Assembly (NCBI GenBank): GCA_028873525.1
Contig: JAGWIM010000003.1
Location: forward strand, 1-58,409
Direction: 5' to 3'
Source of the DNA: Pseudomonadota bacterium
GTDB lineage: Bacteria > Pseudomonadota > Alphaproteobacteria > Rickettsiales > SXRF01
Length of the DNA stretch: 58,409 nucleotides
Shown in pieces: positions 8,079-16,130 of the stretch. The translations under genes were made by a program, and so were the position numbers. Within the stretch, counting starts at the first letter, position 1, and every line of letters begins with the position of its first letter. The notes under the pieces are model-generated. The model did no database searches. It saw only the letters and a program-made list of their open reading frames with translations, and was not told the origin of the DNA.

Positions 8079-9273
8079 GGCGCGTCTCCATCATCTTCAC
8101 AAAATTATCGAACAGATATTGGCTGTCATGCGGCCCCGGCGAGGATTCAGGGTGGTATTGCACGGCGAGGACGGGCTTGTCGGTGCAGCGCAGGCCTTCG
8201 ACCGTGCCGTCGAACAGCGAAACATGTGTGACCTTCACGTTTTTCGGCAGACTTTTTTCGACCACCGCGAAGCCGTGATTCTGGCTGGTGATTTCGACCG
8301 CGCCGGTCTCCAGGTTTTTCACCGGCTGGTTGGCTCCGCGATGGCCTTGCTTCAGCTTCTCCGTTTTGCCGCCGAGCGCCAGCCCCAATAATTGGTGGCC
8401 GAGGCAGATGCCGAATACCGGCGTGCCGGAGGCGATGATTTTTTGCAATATGGGCACGGCGTATTTCCCCGTGGCCGCTGGATCGCCCGGGCCGTTGGAA
8501 AGGAACACGCCGTCCGGCTTCAGCGTCAAAATTTCTTCGGCGGAAGTCTGCGCCGGAACCACCGTCACCTTGCATCCGCGCTCGGCGAGGCTGCGCAGGA
8601 TATTCAATTTTTCGCCGTAATCGATGGCGACCACTCTATATCCCCCTCTCCCTTGAGGGGGGAGAGTTGGGGTGGGGGTGAGATGCCAGAGACCCTCACT
8701 CCATTCATAAGGTTTTTTTGTCGTGACGGTTTTTGCTAAATCTAATCCCGTCATATCTGGATGCGATTTCAACTTGGCCTTAATTTCCGCCAATTCATCC
8801 CCTCCCGGCGCTTTTGCGCCGAACTCCCCCCTCAAGGGGGAGGTGAAAGAAAGGATCGCCGCATTCTGCGCGCCGTGCTTGCGGATGTGCCGCGTCAGCG
8901 CCCGCGTATCGACGCCGCAGATGCCGGGCAAGCGATGGCGCTTGAGCCATTCTTCAAGAGAAATTTGGCTGCGGAAACTCGAGGGCGGGGTAGGGCGCTC
9001 GCGCAGCACCAGCCCGGCGCAGAACGGTCGCACCGCTTCGATATCCTCGTCGTTGCAGCCGATATTGCCGATATGCGGGAAGGTGAAGGTGATGATCTGC
9101 CCGGCGTAAGACGGATCGGTCAGCGTTTCCTGGTAACCGGTCATGCCGGTGTTGAAGCAGATTTCGCCGATGCCCATTTCTTCCGCGCCGATGCCTTGCC
9201 CGGAAAACACCGTCCCATCCGCCAATAATAAACAGGCACTCACATGGTCCGGAATCGGGGGATGGCTGGACAT
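8071..9273 (-). CDS. carA: Carbamoyl-phosphate synthase small (glutaminase) subunit, with two insertions
   Basis: Hydrolyses glutamine and passes ammonia to CarB. The N-terminal CarA domain has LLLADGTVFSGQGIGAEEMG and FNTGMTGYQETLTDPSYAGQ. The class I amidotransferase domain has the nucleophile in GICLGHQLLG and the His-Glu pair in QYHPESSPGPHDS. The start at 9273 (MSSHPPIPDHVSACLLLADG) is chosen over one 33 codons upstream, whose product lacks homology. At 400 aa it is longer than the usual 370-385. The surplus sits at residues about 143-157 (FTSPLRGEFGAKAPGG) and 197-211 (TPTPTLPPQGRGG), both translations of class B repeats. The second lies in the linker just before the glutaminase domain (YRVVAIDYG). 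First gene of the carA-orphan-carB run. Confidence 0.96.
   Translation of the reverse strand: MSSHPPIPDHVSACLLLADGTVFSGQGIGAEEMGIGEICFNTGMTGYQETLTDPSYAGQIITFTFPHIGNIGCNDEDIEAVRPFCAGLVLRERPTPPSSFRSQISLEEWLKRHRLPGICGVDTRALTRHIRKHGAQNAAILSFTSPLRGEFGAKAPGGDELAEIKAKLKSHPDMTGLDLAKTVTTKKPYEWSEGLWHLTPTPTLPPQGRGGYRVVAIDYGEKLNILRSLAERGCKVTVVPAQTSAEEILTLKPDGVFLSNGPGDPAATGKYAVPILQKIIASGTPVFGICLGHQLLGLALGGKTEKLKQGHRGANQPVKNLETGAVEITSQNHGFAVVEKSLPKNVKVTHVSLFDGTVEGLRCTDKPVLAVQYHPESSPGPHDSQYLFDNFVKMMETRHA
8642..8682. repeat. Class B repeat inside carA (interdomain linker)
   Basis: C-rich then G-rich tract, with ctctccc (8646-8652) pairing with gggagag (8660-8666) around a short loop, followed by a ttggggtgggggtg tail. 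In frame; it codes TPTPTLPPQGRGG on the carA strand. Confidence 0.8.
8800..8846. repeat. Class B repeat inside carA (N-terminal domain)
   Basis: Two adjacent small palindromes: cggcgc-tttt-gcgccg (8806-8821) and ctccccc (8824-8830) with gggggag (8836-8842). In frame; it codes TSPLRGEFGAKAPGG. Confidence 0.8.
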
Positions 9274-9443
9274 GTGCTGGTCGCGCGGCTCCCGCTTAAA
9301 GTCAAACAAATTGGCGGGACAATAGGGGGGCAGGGCGGGGGTGTCAAGGGTGAAATCCCCGCACAACTCCACACCTGTTGCGGGGGTATTGCGGTGTCCG
9401 GTGTAAACACGCGCCAGGCAATGAACGGTGTAACCCGCTCAAA

Positions 9444-10685
9444 CTATTTATCCATCTTCCCGATAAACTCCACGATAATCGGCACGACATGTTCGCGGAA
9501 TTTACGGCCGTTGAAGATGCCGTAATGACCGACGCCTTTCTGCAGGTGGTGCTTTTTCATCGAGGCGGGCAAGCCGCTGCAAAGTTTCTGCGCCGCCTCG
9601 GTCTGGCCGACGCCGGAGATGTCATCCATCTCGCCTTCCAGGGTCAAGAGCGCCGTCTTGGTAATCGCCTCGGGTTTTACCGGCTTGCCCTTATAGACGA
9701 ATTTGCCTTCCGGCAGCAGGAAGCGCTGGAACACCTGGTCGATGCAATCGAGGTAAAATTCCGCCGGCAGGTCGCACACCGAGAGATATTCGTCGTAGAA
9801 TTTCTTATGGGCGCGCGCCGACTCGCCGTCGCCTGCCACCAGGTGCTTGAACAGATCGGCGTGGGCGTCGAGATGGCGGTCGAGATTCATCATCATGAAT
9901 CCCGTCAATTGCAGGAATCCCGGATAAACGCGGCGCATGAAGCCCGGATAGTTAAACGGTACGCGGGTTACCACGTTGCTTTCAAACCAGCTCATCGGTT
10001 TTTCCATGGAGAGCTGGTTGACCTTGGTCGGGTTGACTCGCGCATCCACCGGCCCGCCGATCAATGTCATTGATCGCGGCGCGTTTTGGTCTTTGCCGGC
10101 GTTCATCACGGCGGCGGCCACCAGCACCGGCACCGACGGCTGGCAGACTGCCATCAGGTGCACATCCGGCCCCAGCTTGCGGGTGAATTCAATCACATAT
10201 GCGATGTAATCCTCCAGCCGGAACTCGCCTTCATACATGGGCACGTTGCGCGCGTCGATCCAGTCGGTGATATAGACATCGAGGAATGGCAGCAGCGCCT
10301 CAACCGTGCCGCGTAAGAGCGTCGAATGATGGCCGGACATCGGCGCGACCAGCAGCAGTTTCGGCTGTTTTATCTTGCCGTATTTTTCAAAATGGACGAG
10401 GCGGCAGAACGGCTTTTCCATCACCGTTTCCTCGTAGATGGTGACCTGCTTGCCGTCCATGGCGGTATGGAGGATGCCGAAATCCGGCTTGCCGTAGCGG
10501 TGCGTGACGCGCTCGATGACCTCGGCGGCGGCGGCAATGGAACGGCCAAAACCCGTATAGGCAATTGGCACCAGCGGGTGGCGATGGAACGCCTTGCTGG
10601 CGTTTGCCAGAAAGTTCAGCGGCGAGATGGCGGCGTAATGCATTTCATGCAGATGGTAGAGCGGGCTGTTTTCGCGGATCATCAT
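9444..10685 (-). CDS. phaZ: Intracellular polyhydroxyalkanoate (PHB) depolymerase
   Basis: Breaks down stored intracellular poly(3-hydroxybutyrate). The 413-aa product has the family start MIRENSPLYHLHEMHYAAIS, an alpha/beta-hydrolase core, and VCQPSVPVLVAA, where the cysteine stands in the nucleophile position of intracellular PhaZ enzymes (a lipase-box-like site with Cys instead of Ser). The C-terminal KGVGHYGIFNGRKFREHVVP carries the likely catalytic histidine. There is no signal peptide, as expected. The start may be the first or second ATG of the MM pair; GAAAGG lies upstream. It implies that the organism makes PHB granules, although no phaC is in the window. Transcribed away from cyaY, with carA upstream on the same strand. 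Confidence 0.93.
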   Translation of the reverse strand: MMIRENSPLYHLHEMHYAAISPLNFLANASKAFHRHPLVPIAYTGFGRSIAAAAEVIERVTHRYGKPDFGILHTAMDGKQVTIYEETVMEKPFCRLVHFEKYGKIKQPKLLLVAPMSGHHSTLLRGTVEALLPFLDVYITDWIDARNVPMYEGEFRLEDYIAYVIEFTRKLGPDVHLMAVCQPSVPVLVAAAVMNAGKDQNAPRSMTLIGGPVDARVNPTKVNQLSMEKPMSWFESNVVTRVPFNYPGFMRRVYPGFLQLTGFMMMNLDRHLDAHADLFKHLVAGDGESARAHKKFYDEYLSVCDLPAEFYLDCIDQVFQRFLLPEGKFVYKGKPVKPEAITKTALLTLEGEMDDISGVGQTEAAQKLCSGLPASMKKHHLQKGVGHYGIFNGRKFREHVVPIIVEFIGKMDK

Positions 10686-10783
10686 CGCCGTGCCTTTCGT
10701 GGTTGAAAAAAGCGGTATAAGGCCTATTGTAAAGGCAATGTGGTGAACAAAGCATTAAAACGGCAGAGATACATAAAATATCC

Positions 10784-11158
10784 ATGAGCATAATTCAGAG
10801 TAACAAATTGAATAACAATGCTATAGATGAAAATTGTTTTCATCGTCTGGCGGATGCGGCGCTGACGGTTTTGTTCGATGCGCTGGAAAAAGCGGACCGT
10901 AACGGGACGCTGGACGTGGAATATGCAGATGGCGTCATGACCATCAGCCTTCCTTCCGGCCAGCAATATATCGTCAACAAGCATATGGCCAGCCGCCAGA
11001 TATGGTTGTCATCGCCAAAAAGCGGTGGGTTGCACTTCAACTATATCCCCCTCCCGCAAGCGGGGGGATTAGAAAATTGGTCGTTGTCCGACGGGCGTGG
11101 ATTGCCGGATGTATTATTTGCCGAACTGCAGGCCGCAACCGGCGAGAAGTTCACATGA
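10784..11158 (+). CDS. cyaY: CyaY frataxin-like iron-binding protein, with a repeat insertion
   Basis: Frataxin homologue, an iron-binding regulator of Fe-S cluster assembly. The acidic N-terminal helix (FHRLADAALTVLFDALEKAD) is followed by DVEYADGVMTISLPSGQQYI, then VNKHMASRQIWLSSPKSGGL, the hallmark frataxin strand. After HFNY the usual loop is replaced by IPLPQAGGLENW (residues about 87-98), a translation of a class B repeat. The protein then resumes with GLPDVLFAEL. At 124 aa it is longer than the usual 105-110. The ATG of the following ABC exporter overlaps its stop (ATGA), so the two are coupled. Frataxin occurs in Rickettsiales and mitochondria but is patchy in other alphaproteobacteria. 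Confidence 0.9.
   Translation: MSIIQSNKLNNNAIDENCFHRLADAALTVLFDALEKADRNGTLDVEYADGVMTISLPSGQQYIVNKHMASRQIWLSSPKSGGLHFNYIPLPQAGGLENWSLSDGRGLPDVLFAELQAATGEKFT
11046..11070. repeat. Class B repeat inside cyaY
   Basis: A tccccctcccgc arm followed by aa and a gcggggggatt arm gives about 8 bp of stem with one G-T pair. In frame; it codes IPLPQAGGL between the frataxin core strands and the C-terminal helix. Confidence 0.8.
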
Positions 11159-12981
11159 GGCGGCGGCGCAATGGGGCAGAAGAAAGCCGGGCCGATCTGA
11201 AGCAGCTTAAATCGCTCAAGCGGTATTTCAGGCCATACCGCGGGCAAATTGCCGCTGCCATAGCCGCGCTGGTCATCACCTCTGGCGCCGTGCTCGGCAT
11301 GGGCGGCGCGCTGCGCTACCTGATTGATGAAGGCATTGGCCGCGGCGACGTGCGTCTGCTCAACCGCTCCTTTATCATCGCGCTGGGCGTGGTGGCGCTG
11401 CTGGCGGTCGCCTCATATGCGCGGCTGTTCCTGGTGGCATGGCTGGGCGAAAAAGTCGTCGCCGACATCAGGCGCGATGTGTACCGCAAGCTGGTCTCCA
11501 TGCATATGGGGTTTTTCGAAAAGGCCAGAACCGGCGAGTTGCTGTCGCGCCTGACCACCGACACCACGCTGCTGCAAACCGTTATCACCGGCTCAGCCTC
11601 GATGGCGCTCAGGAATGCCATCATGCTGTTCGGCGGTTGCGCCATGCTGCTCGTTACCAGCCCGCACCTGACCGCTTATATACTGCTGCTGGTGCCGCTG
11701 GTGGTCGTGCCGATTATTATGCTGGGGCGGCGGGTGCGCCGTCACTCGCGCGAGACGCAGGACCGCGTCGCCGACATCAGCGCGCAGGGCGAGGAAACGC
11801 TCTACGGCATCCGCACCATCCAGGCCTTCGCGCTGGAGGAGTATGAAACCCAGCGGTTCGAGCAGGTGATTCAGCGTGTATTGCGCGCCGGATTTTCGCG
11901 CATCCGCACCAAGGCGCTGCTGACCTCGGTGGTGATTTCGCTGGTGTTCGGTGCCATCATGGGCGTGCTGTGGATGGGCGGGCGCGACGTGCTGGCGGGG
12001 CGCATGACCTCCGGCGATCTTTCCGCCTTCGTGTTTTATTCGGCGATCATGGCCGGCGCCATCGGCGGCTTAAGCGATGTGATGGGCGACTTGCACCGTG
12101 CCGCCGGTTCCGCCGAGCGTCTGGGCGAGTTGCTTTCCATGGAACCGCTTATTGCTTCACCCTCCTCCGTTCGGGGGGAGGGTTGGGGTGGAGGTGGCCC
12201 TGCGCAGGATGCCCCCTCCCTTACCCTCCCCCCCGCAGGGGGAGGGGAAATCGCCTTTTCCCACCTCTCCTTCATCTATCCGGCGCGTCCTGACAAACCG
12301 GCGGTTCATGATTTCAACCTCGATGTCGCCTCGGGGCAGACGATTGCGCTGGTTGGACCGTCGGGCGCCGGAAAGTCCACTATTTTCCAGTTGCTGCTGC
12401 GGTTTTACGATCCGACCGGCGGCACCATTCTCTTAAACGGCATTGATTTGCGCCAGTGGCCTTTGCCGGAATTGCGCGGGTTGATCGGCATTGTGCCGCA
12501 GGACCCGATTATTTTTTCCGGCACGGCGCGTGAAAATATCCGCCTCGGCAACATCCGCGCGACCGACGAGGAAGTGATGCAGGCGGCGCGCGCCGCCTCG
12601 GCGCTGGAGTTTCTGGAAAAGCTGCCGTACGGGCCGGACAGCTATCTCGGCGAGAAAGGCGTGCAGCTTTCGGGCGGGCAGAAGCAGCGCATCGCCATCG
12701 CCCGCGCCGTCATCCGTAACCCGCGGCTGCTCTTGCTCGACGAGGCGACCAGCGCGCTCGACTCCGAGAATGAATTGTACATCCGGCAGGCGTTGGAAGA
12801 ATTGATGCAGGGGCGCACCACTTTCGTTATTGCCCACCGCTTATCCACCATCGTCCGGGCCGACCGAATCGTACTCATGAACGAAGGCTATATCGAGGCC
12901 ACTGGCACGCACCGGGAGCTTCTGGCTGACAGCCCGCTCTACCGCCGTTTGGCGGAATTACAATTCAAAACAGATAGTTAG
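11155..12981 (+). CDS. MsbA-type ABC exporter (fused permease and ATPase), with a repeat insertion
   Basis: Half-size exporter expected to act as a homodimer in the inner membrane. The start at 11155 overlaps the cyaY stop; a longer frame would cover cyaY. Residues about 30-310 form a six-helix ABC type 1 domain (AAIAALVITSGAVLGMGGAL, LVTSPHLTAYILLLVPLVVV, VVISLVFGAIMGVLWMGG). The nucleotide-binding domain has Walker A GPSGAGKST (about 400), Q-loop GIVPQDP, signature LSGGQKQRIAIARA, Walker B LLLLDEATSALD and switch IAHRLST. Residues about 335-365, the linker between the domains, are a class B repeat translation (SPSSVRGEGWGGGG...LTLPPAGGGE). Substrate unknown: lipid A (MsbA-like) or another lipid or drug. 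608 aa. Confidence 0.92.
   Translation: MRRRRNGAEESRADLKQLKSLKRYFRPYRGQIAAAIAALVITSGAVLGMGGALRYLIDEGIGRGDVRLLNRSFIIALGVVALLAVASYARLFLVAWLGEKVVADIRRDVYRKLVSMHMGFFEKARTGELLSRLTTDTTLLQTVITGSASMALRNAIMLFGGCAMLLVTSPHLTAYILLLVPLVVVPIIMLGRRVRRHSRETQDRVADISAQGEETLYGIRTIQAFALEEYETQRFEQVIQRVLRAGFSRIRTKALLTSVVISLVFGAIMGVLWMGGRDVLAGRMTSGDLSAFVFYSAIMAGAIGGLSDVMGDLHRAAGSAERLGELLSMEPLIASPSSVRGEGWGGGGPAQDAPSLTLPPAGGGEIAFSHLSFIYPARPDKPAVHDFNLDVASGQTIALVGPSGAGKSTIFQLLLRFYDPTGGTILLNGIDLRQWPLPELRGLIGIVPQDPIIFSGTARENIRLGNIRATDEEVMQAARAASALEFLEKLPYGPDSYLGEKGVQLSGGQKQRIAIARAVIRNPRLLLLDEATSALDSENELYIRQALEELMQGRTTFVIAHRLSTIVRADRIVLMNEGYIEATGTHRELLADSPLYRRLAELQFKTDS
12157..12249. repeat. Large class B palindrome in the ABC exporter linker
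   Basis: ggggggagggt (12173-12183) and accctcccccc (12223-12233) are perfect 11-bp complements within longer, weaker arms. Each side also forms its own small hairpin. About 31 codons, in frame, exactly between the transmembrane domain and the ATPase. Confidence 0.85.
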
Positions 12982-13064
12982 ATATAATCAGGCGGCTTTA
13001 AGCAAATAGTAACCAACCGCGGATAAAATAGCGTAAAGCCTGTATTCCCAACGCCATAAACAGT

Positions 13065-14117
13065 ATGTCCGGCATATCGTCCACCCAGTTCAACCTGCCC
13101 TGGAACCAGCACGAGAGGTATCGGATAGCCTTGTACGCCAAGGGTGATGGCTTCCCCCCCCCGCTGCTGGCCGTGCTCACAGCGGCAGGGTTGCAGGCGG
13201 CGGACGAACGGACGGTGTCGGTCGAAGCGCCGCGCAACTGGAAGCCGGTGTGGGACGGAATATATGGGCTGCTGGCAAACTCTGGCGCCGTCGCGGCGGT
13301 GGAGGCGTCGGTCACGGCCATGACGGCGATAGCCGACCGGCGGGACAGCCGACCGGTGCCAGCCATTCAACACATCGCAGAAAGCCTGTGGCTGGGCGAT
13401 GCGTTGATCGAGGAACGCATCATGTGCTACCTACAGCCGGTGGTGTCGGCCAGGGAAAAAATTTTCGGCTATGAGTCATTCGCGCGCGTGCGCAGTTCCG
13501 ACGGGAGCGTCATTGCCGGTGACCGCATTGTCGCCGCCAGCCATGCGCTCGGCATCCAGCATGTCATTGATCGCCATCTGCAGGTGCAGGCAATACGGAC
13601 ATTCGTCTCCAGCGAGTTCAACGGCTTTCTCTTCGTCAATTTTTTCCCGGGGTTCATCCAGCGTCCGGCGGTGTACCTCGAAGGACTGAGCGAGACGGCC
13701 AGGAATTTCGGCGTGATTGCCAAACATATCGTTCTTGATTTCACGCGCTCGGAAATGCCGCGCGACATCACACATCTTAAAAGCGTCTGCGAATACGGGC
13801 GCTCGCGCGGCTATTCGATTGCGCTCGACGATGTCGAATCGGTCGAGGTGGCAAAGAAACTACTGCCGGAGATCCGCCCCGATTTCGTCAAGATCGATAT
13901 GCGGCTGGCGCGCCAGGCGGCCGATCCGGCTGCGCGCAACATTATCCGCCGGCTGGTCGAACTGGCGCATGCCGGATCCAGCACAGTCATTGGTGAAGGC
14001 ATCGAAACTGAGGACATCTACCAGGCGCTGCGGCAGCTTGGCGTCGATCTGTTCCAGGGGTACCTGTTCGCGCCGCCCATGCCGATCGAAGCGGCGCTCA
14101 AGCGGTCGGCCGGTTAG
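13065..14117 (+). CDS. EAL-domain protein with a partly degenerate active site
   Basis: The 350-aa product has an N-terminal region of about 110 residues without a recognised domain, then an EAL domain, which in active form hydrolyses c-di-GMP. Signature residues: EAL appears as ESF (in GYESFARV, about 135); the Asn motif is VNFFP; EITE appears as DFTRSE, with the first Glu changed to Asp; the DD pair is kept (LDDV), but the DDFGTG loop 6 is lost (DDVESVEVA). Lys in KIDMRL, Glu in GEGIET and QGYLF remain. Reduced or lost catalysis, perhaps c-di-GMP binding only, is plausible. It is on its own between the ABC exporter and the convergent arn cluster, overlapping arnA by 20 bases. Confidence 0.85.
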   Translation: MSGISSTQFNLPWNQHERYRIALYAKGDGFPPPLLAVLTAAGLQAADERTVSVEAPRNWKPVWDGIYGLLANSGAVAAVEASVTAMTAIADRRDSRPVPAIQHIAESLWLGDALIEERIMCYLQPVVSAREKIFGYESFARVRSSDGSVIAGDRIVAASHALGIQHVIDRHLQVQAIRTFVSSEFNGFLFVNFFPGFIQRPAVYLEGLSETARNFGVIAKHIVLDFTRSEMPRDITHLKSVCEYGRSRGYSIALDDVESVEVAKKLLPEIRPDFVKIDMRLARQAADPAARNIIRRLVELAHAGSSTVIGEGIETEDIYQALRQLGVDLFQGYLFAPPMPIEAALKRSAG

Positions 14118-15123
14118 CCAGGTAATAGGCAATTGTCTGCCTGAGTCCGTCACGTAAAGATACAGACGGTGTCCAGCCGAGGTGTTTTTTGGCGTTTCCA
14201 ATGTCGGGCACGCGGCGATCGACATCCTGGTAGCCTTTGCCGTAATGCGCTTCGCCGCCCACCGTTGTTATTTTCACCTGCGAGCGCACGTTTTCATATC
14301 CCGGACATGCGCCGACGAGATAAAGCATCATCTCGGCCAGTTCGGCAATCGAGGCTTCGCTGTCCGGATCGCCGATATTGAAGATACGGCCATCGGCGCA
14401 ACCGTTTTTATTGTCGAGGATACTCGCCAATGCGCGGATGGCGTCGTCGATATAAAGGAAGCAGCGTTTCTGCGCGCCGCCGCCGACCAGCACGATGCCG
14501 CGCTTGTGCAGGATATTGCTTAGGAATTGCGAAACAACGCGGCTGGCCTTGCCCTCCTCCCACACGCTGTCAAGCCTGGGGCCGAACCAGTTGAACGGGC
14601 GGAAGAGCGTGAACTGCAAGCCGTGATGCTGGCCGTAAGCGTAAATCACGCGGTCCATCATTTGTTTGCTGCAGGAATAAATCCAGCGCTCCTTGGCGAT
14701 GGGGCCGGTGACGAGGCGGCTGCTTTCTTCGTTATAGGGAATGTCCGGGCTCATGCCGTACACTTCCGAGGTTGAGGGAAACACGATGCGTTTTTTATAC
14801 CTCACGCAGTGGCGCACGATTTCCAGATTGGCCTCGAAATCCAGCTCGAACACGGCGAGCGGATTTTTCACATATGTCGCCGGGTTGGCGATGGCGACCA
14901 GGGGCAGCACCACATCGCATTCCTTCACCTGCGCCTCGATCCATGTGCGCTCTTTGGTGATGTCGCCCTTTTTAAAGGAGAAATGTTTGTGGCCGAGGCA
15001 GTCTTTCAGATGCCCGTCGGACAAATCCATTGCCGCGATGCGCCAGTCGGGGCGATGCTTTAAGATATAATCGCTGGCATGGCTGCCGATGAAGCCGTTA
15101 GCGCCGAGGATGAGCAGCTTCAT
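14098..15123 (-). CDS. ArnA dehydrogenase-domain protein (UDP-glucuronate decarboxylase type), no formyltransferase domain
   Basis: NAD-dependent extended SDR corresponding to the C-terminal half of ArnA, which oxidises and decarboxylates UDP-glucuronate to UDP-4-keto-arabinose. The Rossmann motif LILGANGFIGSHASDYIL starts the protein. Then come STSEVYGMSPDIPYNEE, PIAKERWIYSCSKQMMDRVI (the Tyr-Lys catalytic pair and the conserved Arg region), LQFTLFRPFNWFGPRLDS, QKRCFLYIDDAI and YGKGYQDVDRRVP. These ArnA-specific blocks separate it from generic epimerases. At 341 aa it has no N-terminal formyltransferase domain, and none is nearby. Its ATG overlaps the arnC stop (ATGA). Confidence 0.9.
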   Translation of the reverse strand: MKLLILGANGFIGSHASDYILKHRPDWRIAAMDLSDGHLKDCLGHKHFSFKKGDITKERTWIEAQVKECDVVLPLVAIANPATYVKNPLAVFELDFEANLEIVRHCVRYKKRIVFPSTSEVYGMSPDIPYNEESSRLVTGPIAKERWIYSCSKQMMDRVIYAYGQHHGLQFTLFRPFNWFGPRLDSVWEEGKASRVVSQFLSNILHKRGIVLVGGGAQKRCFLYIDDAIRALASILDNKNGCADGRIFNIGDPDSEASIAELAEMMLYLVGACPGYENVRSQVKITTVGGEAHYGKGYQDVDRRVPDIGNAKKHLGWTPSVSLRDGLRQTIAYYLANRPTA

Positions 15124-16067
15124 TTTGTCTCCAGCACTTCCTTGATCGTGTATTTCGGGCGCTTGCGCACTTCCATGTAGATGCGGCCGACATATTCGCC
15201 AACGATGCCAAGCCCGGTAATCGCCACTGACACCAGCAGGAACAAAATGGCAAACAGCGTGAACACGCCCTGCGCCTCCGGGCCGATGAAGAGGCGCCGC
15301 AGCCCCATGTAAATCACCAGCAGGAAACTCAGAACGGATAAAATCATGCCGGTGATGGTGAACATCTGCAGCGGCACCAGCGAGAAGCCGGTCATCAGGT
15401 CGAAATTATAGCGGATGAGCTTATAGAGATTGTAGTTGGAAACGCCGGCGGCGCGCTCCTCATGTCCAACCTCGATTTCCGCCGGGTTGGCGGCCAACGA
15501 CTGCGACAACGCCGTGACGAACGGCGTGGCGTCGCCGGCCTCGACGATCTGGTCTACGATATGACGGCGGTAGGCGCGCAGCATGCAGCCGTGATCGCGC
15601 ATGTTGATGTTGGTGATGCGGGCGCGCACGATGTTGGAAATTTTCGACACGAATTTGCGCCAGGCCAAATCCTGCCGGTCGCCGCGATAGCCGCCGACGA
15701 CATCGTGCCCCTGCTCAATGAGGTCGAGTATTTTTGGGATGTCTTCCGGCGGGTTCTGCAGGTCGCAGTCGAGCGTTACCGCCACTTCGCCGCGCATGCG
15801 CTCGAACCCGGCCATGATGGCCGGATGCTGGCCGTAATTGCGCATGAACTGCACCGCGCGGATAACATCCGGCCTTTTGGTGAATAATTCCGCCAGCACC
15901 TTTTGCGAATTATCCTTGCTTCCGTCATTGACGAAAATGACCTCATATGGCTTGCCGTACTTGTCCATCACGGGGATAAGCCGCGAGAACAGAATGGGCA
16001 GCGTCAGCTCCTCGTTGAAAACGGGGATGACGATGGAGATGGTGGGAGTGGGCATTAAGTTTTCCAT
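15120..16067 (-). CDS. arnC: ArnC-type undecaprenyl-phosphate glycosyltransferase
   Basis: GT-A family 2 enzyme that moves a (formamido)arabinose from UDP onto undecaprenyl phosphate at the cytoplasmic face. It shows ISIVIPVFNEE, FVNDGSKDNS, FMRNYGQHPAIMAGFE, the DCDLQNPPEDIPK metal-binding segment, GCMLRAYRRHIVD and the C-terminal GLGIVGEYVGRIYMEVRKRP. Two transmembrane helices (about 232-254 and 268-290) anchor it. The NYGQHPAIMAGF and CMLRAYRRHIVD blocks match ArnC closely. Start at 16067, with an alternative Met four codons later. Separated from arnB by 63 bases of repeat-like sequence. Confidence 0.91.
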   Translation of the reverse strand: MENLMPTPTISIVIPVFNEELTLPILFSRLIPVMDKYGKPYEVIFVNDGSKDNSQKVLAELFTKRPDVIRAVQFMRNYGQHPAIMAGFERMRGEVAVTLDCDLQNPPEDIPKILDLIEQGHDVVGGYRGDRQDLAWRKFVSKISNIVRARITNINMRDHGCMLRAYRRHIVDQIVEAGDATPFVTALSQSLAANPAEIEVGHEERAAGVSNYNLYKLIRYNFDLMTGFSLVPLQMFTITGMILSVLSFLLVIYMGLRRLFIGPEAQGVFTLFAILFLLVSVAITGLGIVGEYVGRIYMEVRKRPKYTIKEVLETK

Positions 16068-16130
16068 GATTCAAGGTGACCCGGATCGCGGGTTGCGTTT
16101 ATTTACGAGCCACGCGACTCTCGACTCTAA
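16068..16130. repeat. Degenerate word-repeat element between arnB and arnC
   Basis: gattcaaggtgacccgg (left) and cgcgactctcgactctaatc (right) are approximate reverse complements: the right arm reads gattagagtcgagagtcgcg. It has tandem ctcgactc words like class C elements elsewhere. Mismatches are many, so confidence is moderate. Confidence 0.5.

Noticed and set aside
9334-9400. Possible palindrome upstream of carA
   Set aside because: Only ccccgca/tgcgggg pairs convincingly; could be chance in GC-rich sequence.
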